This document shows, piece by piece, positions 61,671 to 64,000 of a stretch of DNA of 64,000 nt; within the stretch, counting starts at the first letter, position 1; each line of letters opens with the position of its first letter. Position numbers and translations under genes: made by a program. The stretch comes from Timonella corticicola (lineage in GTDB: Bacteria; Actinomycetota; Actinomycetes; Actinomycetales; Cellulomonadaceae). Below the pieces are notes generated by a model that worked only from the letters and a program-made list of their open reading frames with translations, had not been told where the DNA came from and ran no database searches. Location: assembly GCF_042683685.1 (NCBI RefSeq), contig NZ_JBHUOP010000002.1:1-64000 (forward strand), given 5' to 3'.

Positions 61671-61699
61671 AATGCCCCTGCTCGTAGAGCAGAGGCATT
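61671..61699 (-). terminator. Intrinsic terminator of small minus-strand gene
   Basis: AATGCCTCTGCTC / GAGCAGGGGCATT stem (one mismatch) with a three-base loop; on the minus strand it is followed by TTTTGTT, a proper U-run. It lies 17 bases past the stop of the 61717-61908 gene. Confidence 0.8.
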
Positions 61700-61716
61700 C
61701 TTGTCCGATTAGGAAG

Positions 61717-61908
61717 TCAGGCTGAGAACCAAACGTCTTCCTTAATCAACTTACGGTATGCGCATTCGCCCTTGCGGTCGATGCACGGCGGAAACGTAGA
61801 GGACGCAAGATGGTGGCTAGTAGCCCCATATTGGTCCATCCAGATTCCTGATGCTGGGACACGTTGCCCAGTTTTCCATAGCCCATTGGGGCCAATTGGA
61901 GTATGCAC
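61717..61908 (-). CDS. Small conserved-looking protein
   Basis: 63 aa with GTG start, preceded at a good distance by GGAGGAAGGAG. The sequence is evidently protein-like (GLWKTGQRVPASGIWMDQYG, TFPPCIDRKGECAYRKLI) and has two cysteines 9 residues apart. I recall small uncharacterised actinobacterial proteins with this pattern but cannot name the family. It has its own terminator directly downstream. Nothing indicates a link with the restriction operon or nrdF. Confidence 0.65.
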   Translation of the reverse strand: MHTPIGPNGLWKTGQRVPASGIWMDQYGATSHHLASSTFPPCIDRKGECAYRKLIKEDVWFSA

Positions 61909-61967
61909 CTGCAGACTCCTTCCTCCCACCGGAACATTCGTCCTTGGTGGTGGGTCTTACAGCACAA

Positions 61968-61999
61968 GAGGGTTCCCGCATATACTCTCGGGAACCCTC
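61968..61999. terminator. Hairpin downstream of nrdF
   Basis: Perfect 11-base stem GAGGGTTCCCG / CGGGAACCCTC, ten-base loop, about 150 bases past the nrdF stop and 60 bases before the small gene. No U-run on either side. Confidence 0.55.
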
Positions 62000-62151
62000 C
62001 CCGCTTTGTTCGGTGTGCCGCGCAACCAGATGGTCACTTTCGGCCTCCGAGAAACACGCGGTCAAAGCTTGGTCACGAAACATAATGCCGACGTAGCAAC
62101 TTACTGCTTGCATATCCACACCTATTTTCACCATCGCATCGATCTCGTGGG

Positions 62152-63129
62152 TTAGAAGTCCCAGTCCTCGTCCTCGGTGACCACTGCCTTACCGATCACG
62201 TAGGACGAGCCCGAGCCCGAGAAGAAGTCGTGGTTCTCGTCCGCGTTCGGTGAGAGTGCGGAAAGGATCGCAGGGTTGACGTCGGTTTCGTCCTTGGGGA
62301 ACAAACCTTCGTAGCCGAGGTTGAGCAGCGCCTTGTTGGCGTTGTAGCGCAGGAATTTCTTGACGTCCTCGGTCAGGCCAACGCCGTCGTAGAGGGACTC
62401 GGTGTAGGCAACTTCGTTGTCGTACAGCTCGAACAGCAGGTCGAACGTGTACGCCTTGATCTCGTCACGGCGCTCCTGGGTTTCCTTTTCAAGGCCCTTT
62501 TGGAACTTGTACCCGATGTAGTAGCCGTGCACTGCCTCGTCACGAATGATCAGGCGGATCAGGTCTGCGGTATTGGTGAGCTTGGCGTGGCTCGACCAGT
62601 ACATGGGCAGATAGAAACCGGAGTAGAACAGGAACGACTCAAGCAGCGTGGAGGCAACCTTGCGCTTGAGTGGGTCGTCTCCGCGATAGTACTCGAGAAC
62701 GATCTCTGCCTTTTTCTGCAGGTAAGGGTTCTCCTCGGACCAGCGGAAGGCATCGTCGATCTCCTGGGTGGAAATCAGGGTGGAGAAGATCGAGGAGTAG
62801 GACTTTGCGTGCACGGACTCCATGAACGCGATGTTGGTGTAGACGGCTTCCTCGTGTGGAGTCAGAGCGTCTGGGATGAGCGAGACGGCACCAACGGTTC
62901 CCTGGATCGTGTCGAGCAGGGTCAGCCCGGTGAACACGCGGGTGGTGAGTTGTTGCTCCTGCGGGGTCAGGGTGTTCCACGACTGGATGTCGTTGGATAC
63001 GGGTACCTTTTCCGGTAGCCAGAAGTTACCGACGAGCCGGTCCCAGACCTCAAGGTCCTTTTCGTCCTCGATGCGGTTCCAGTTGATCGCCGAGACACGG
63101 TCGATCAGCTTGATCTTTCCGGTGGACAT
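62152..63129 (-). CDS. nrdF: Class Ib ribonucleotide reductase small subunit NrdF
   Basis: 325 aa diiron/dimanganese protein that holds the tyrosyl radical for making deoxyribonucleotides. Ligands and neighbours are evident: TNIAFMESVHAKSYSSIF (Glu/His), LLESFLFYSGFY, RLIIRDEAVHGYYIG (Glu/His). The C-terminus EDEDWDF fits the peptide that docks on the large subunit. The ATG at 63127-63129 has AAAGGGAG 5 bases upstream; the frame reaches 63156. It follows nrdE, separated by about 225 bases with a hairpin. No NrdR box is visible in that gap. Confidence 0.95.
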   Translation of the reverse strand: MSTGKIKLIDRVSAINWNRIEDEKDLEVWDRLVGNFWLPEKVPVSNDIQSWNTLTPQEQQLTTRVFTGLTLLDTIQGTVGAVSLIPDALTPHEEAVYTNIAFMESVHAKSYSSIFSTLISTQEIDDAFRWSEENPYLQKKAEIVLEYYRGDDPLKRKVASTLLESFLFYSGFYLPMYWSSHAKLTNTADLIRLIIRDEAVHGYYIGYKFQKGLEKETQERRDEIKAYTFDLLFELYDNEVAYTESLYDGVGLTEDVKKFLRYNANKALLNLGYEGLFPKDETDVNPAILSALSPNADENHDFFSGSGSSYVIGKAVVTEDEDWDF

Positions 63130-63299
63130 TGCTTCTCCCTTTGATGCGGGTCCCACGTCTCATCAGGCCTGAACTGGCTGGTGAGCGGTTCCCTGAGATA
63201 GTACGAGAGCGCATGCCTAAGGCTCTGCGCCAAATCAATCGCTGGATAAATTCTATGGAGTACCACTGGTGCTGCGCCAATAGGTGCAGCGATGCAGGT

Positions 63300-63343
63300 A
63301 TGGGCGTTCACACATGCAGTCAACCTGCCGGGTGAACGCCCAT
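63300..63343. terminator. Hairpin between nrdE and nrdF
   Basis: Perfect 12-base stem ATGGGCGTTCAC / GTGAACGCCCAT with a 20-base loop, 12 bases past the nrdE stop. It might lower or separate expression of nrdF from nrdE, or end nrdE mRNA. The rest of 63130-63299 has no gene. Confidence 0.6.
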
Positions 63344-63354
63344 CCTCGTCATGT

Positions 63355-64000
63355 CTAGAGCATGCAGGAAACGCAGCCCTCGACCTCAGTACCCTCGAGA
63401 GCCATCTGGCGGACTCGAATGTAGTACAGGGTCTTGATGCCCTTGCGCCATGCGTAGATCTGCGCGCGGTTTACATCGCGGGTGGTCGCGGTGTCCTTGA
63501 AGAACAGCGTGAGCGAGAGGCCCTGGTCGATGTGTTCGGTTGCAGCGGCATACGTGTCGATGATCTTCTCGTAGCCGATCTCGTATGCGTCCTCGTAATA
63601 TTCGAGGTTCTCGTTGGTGAGGAATGGTGCCGGGTAGTAAACGCGCCCGAGCTTGCCTTCCTTACGGATCTCGATCTTCGAGGCCACTGGGTGGATCGAG
63701 GAGGTCGAGTTGTTGATGTAGGAGATCGAACCGGTTGGTGGAACGGCCTGGAGGTTCTGGTTGTAGATACCGTGCTCCATGACCGAGGCTTTGAGTTCAC
63801 GCCAGTCGTCCTGGGTAGGGATGACAACGCCAGCCTCTTCAAACAGCGAACGCACGCGCGCTGTCTTCGGCTCCCAGGTCTTCTCGGTGTACTTGTCAAA
63901 GTATTCACCGGTTGCGTACTTGGATGTCTCGAAGTTGAAGAACTTGGTGCCGCGCTCGATCGCAAGACGGTTCGATGCACGAATAGCGTGGTAGGCGACG
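63355..64000 (-). CDS. nrdE: Class Ib ribonucleotide reductase large subunit NrdE (C-terminal part)
   Basis: About 215 C-terminal residues; the gene runs off the right edge. Typical large-subunit stretches are MEHGIYNQNLQAVPPTGSIS, NSTSSIHPVASKIEIRKEGK and RDVNRAQIYAWRKGIKTLYY. It ends EGCVSCML, the C-terminal cysteine pair that takes electrons from NrdH. The neighbour nrdF supports class Ib. Gene order nrdE-nrdF; nrdH and nrdI, if present, lie outside. Confidence 0.95.
   Translation of the reverse strand, partial: VAYHAIRASNRLAIERGTKFFNFETSKYATGEYFDKYTEKTWEPKTARVRSLFEEAGVVIPTQDDWRELKASVMEHGIYNQNLQAVPPTGSISYINNSTSSIHPVASKIEIRKEGKLGRVYYPAPFLTNENLEYYEDAYEIGYEKIIDTYAAATEHIDQGLSLTLFFKDTATTRDVNRAQIYAWRKGIKTLYYIRVRQMALEGTEVEGCVSCML

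Noticed and set aside
61772..62155. 127-aa plus-strand frame
   Set aside because: Crosses two hairpins and is antisense to the better supported 63-aa gene.

Overview
The window reads as the chromosome of a high-GC Gram-positive (Actinomycetota) bacterium. Supporting signs are the order cysteine desulfurase - mnmA - MetE-like - ligA with etfAB (fixA/fixB) nearby, which is the order known around Rv3014c-Rv3029c of Mycobacterium tuberculosis; a GlgE/TreS/GlgB alpha-glucan cluster; a DivIVA/Scy-type coiled-coil protein; many GTG starts; and probable leaderless promoters. An Actinomycetaceae-like organism is my best guess, but the genus cannot be fixed from sequence reading alone.

Layout. 1-416 is A/C-rich non-coding DNA. 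417-14346 is housekeeping: ligA, a prolyl oligopeptidase with a NUDIX hydrolase, the minus-strand operon iscS-mnmA-metE-like-MFS, an acyl-CoA dehydrogenase, and electron-transfer flavoprotein etfA/etfB. 14463-23213 is a plus-strand glycogen/alpha-glucan cluster, glgX, glgE-treS (overlapping) and glgB, with hairpins after glgX, treS and glgB. No maltokinase gene lies in the cluster. 23454-27402 holds a thioredoxin-fold/TPR protein, a lipoprotein and a membrane protein (minus), divergent from a large coiled-coil protein with 21 consecutive 11-residue repeats (plus). 30596-35342 holds an alpha/beta hydrolase, a small zinc-type protein, an FKBP lipoprotein, a phosphoribosyltransferase, a small membrane protein and a SprT-like protein. 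35423-37637 is an efflux pump plus TetR repressor module with a palindromic operator.

37.7-61.9 kb is an accessory/defence island of visibly lower GC and different style: an unrecognised regulator-like gene behind three palindromic operators; a hipBA module behind four operators spaced exactly 27 bp; an alpha/beta hydrolase; a PIN-toxin/HTH-antitoxin pair; a PH-domain gene; a five-gene minus-strand operon that encodes a secreted membrane protein, a lipoprotein with a C-terminal nuclease-like domain, a candidate immunity protein, a P-loop GTPase and a small partner; a broken IS1380-type element; a Gabija pair (gajA, gajB); and a four-component restriction operon (two adenine-methylase-like proteins, the second frameshifted; a DUF262/DUF1524/RAMA protein; a GIY-YIG-like/helicase fusion). 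Short related GC-rich repeats sit between the small cassettes at 41.8-44.3 kb. The island ends at class Ib ribonucleotide reductase genes nrdF and nrdE; nrdE runs off the window.

The genes most likely to be new biology are the lipoprotein-nuclease/GTPase operon (44.3-48.8 kb) and the composite restriction operon (54.3-61.2 kb).
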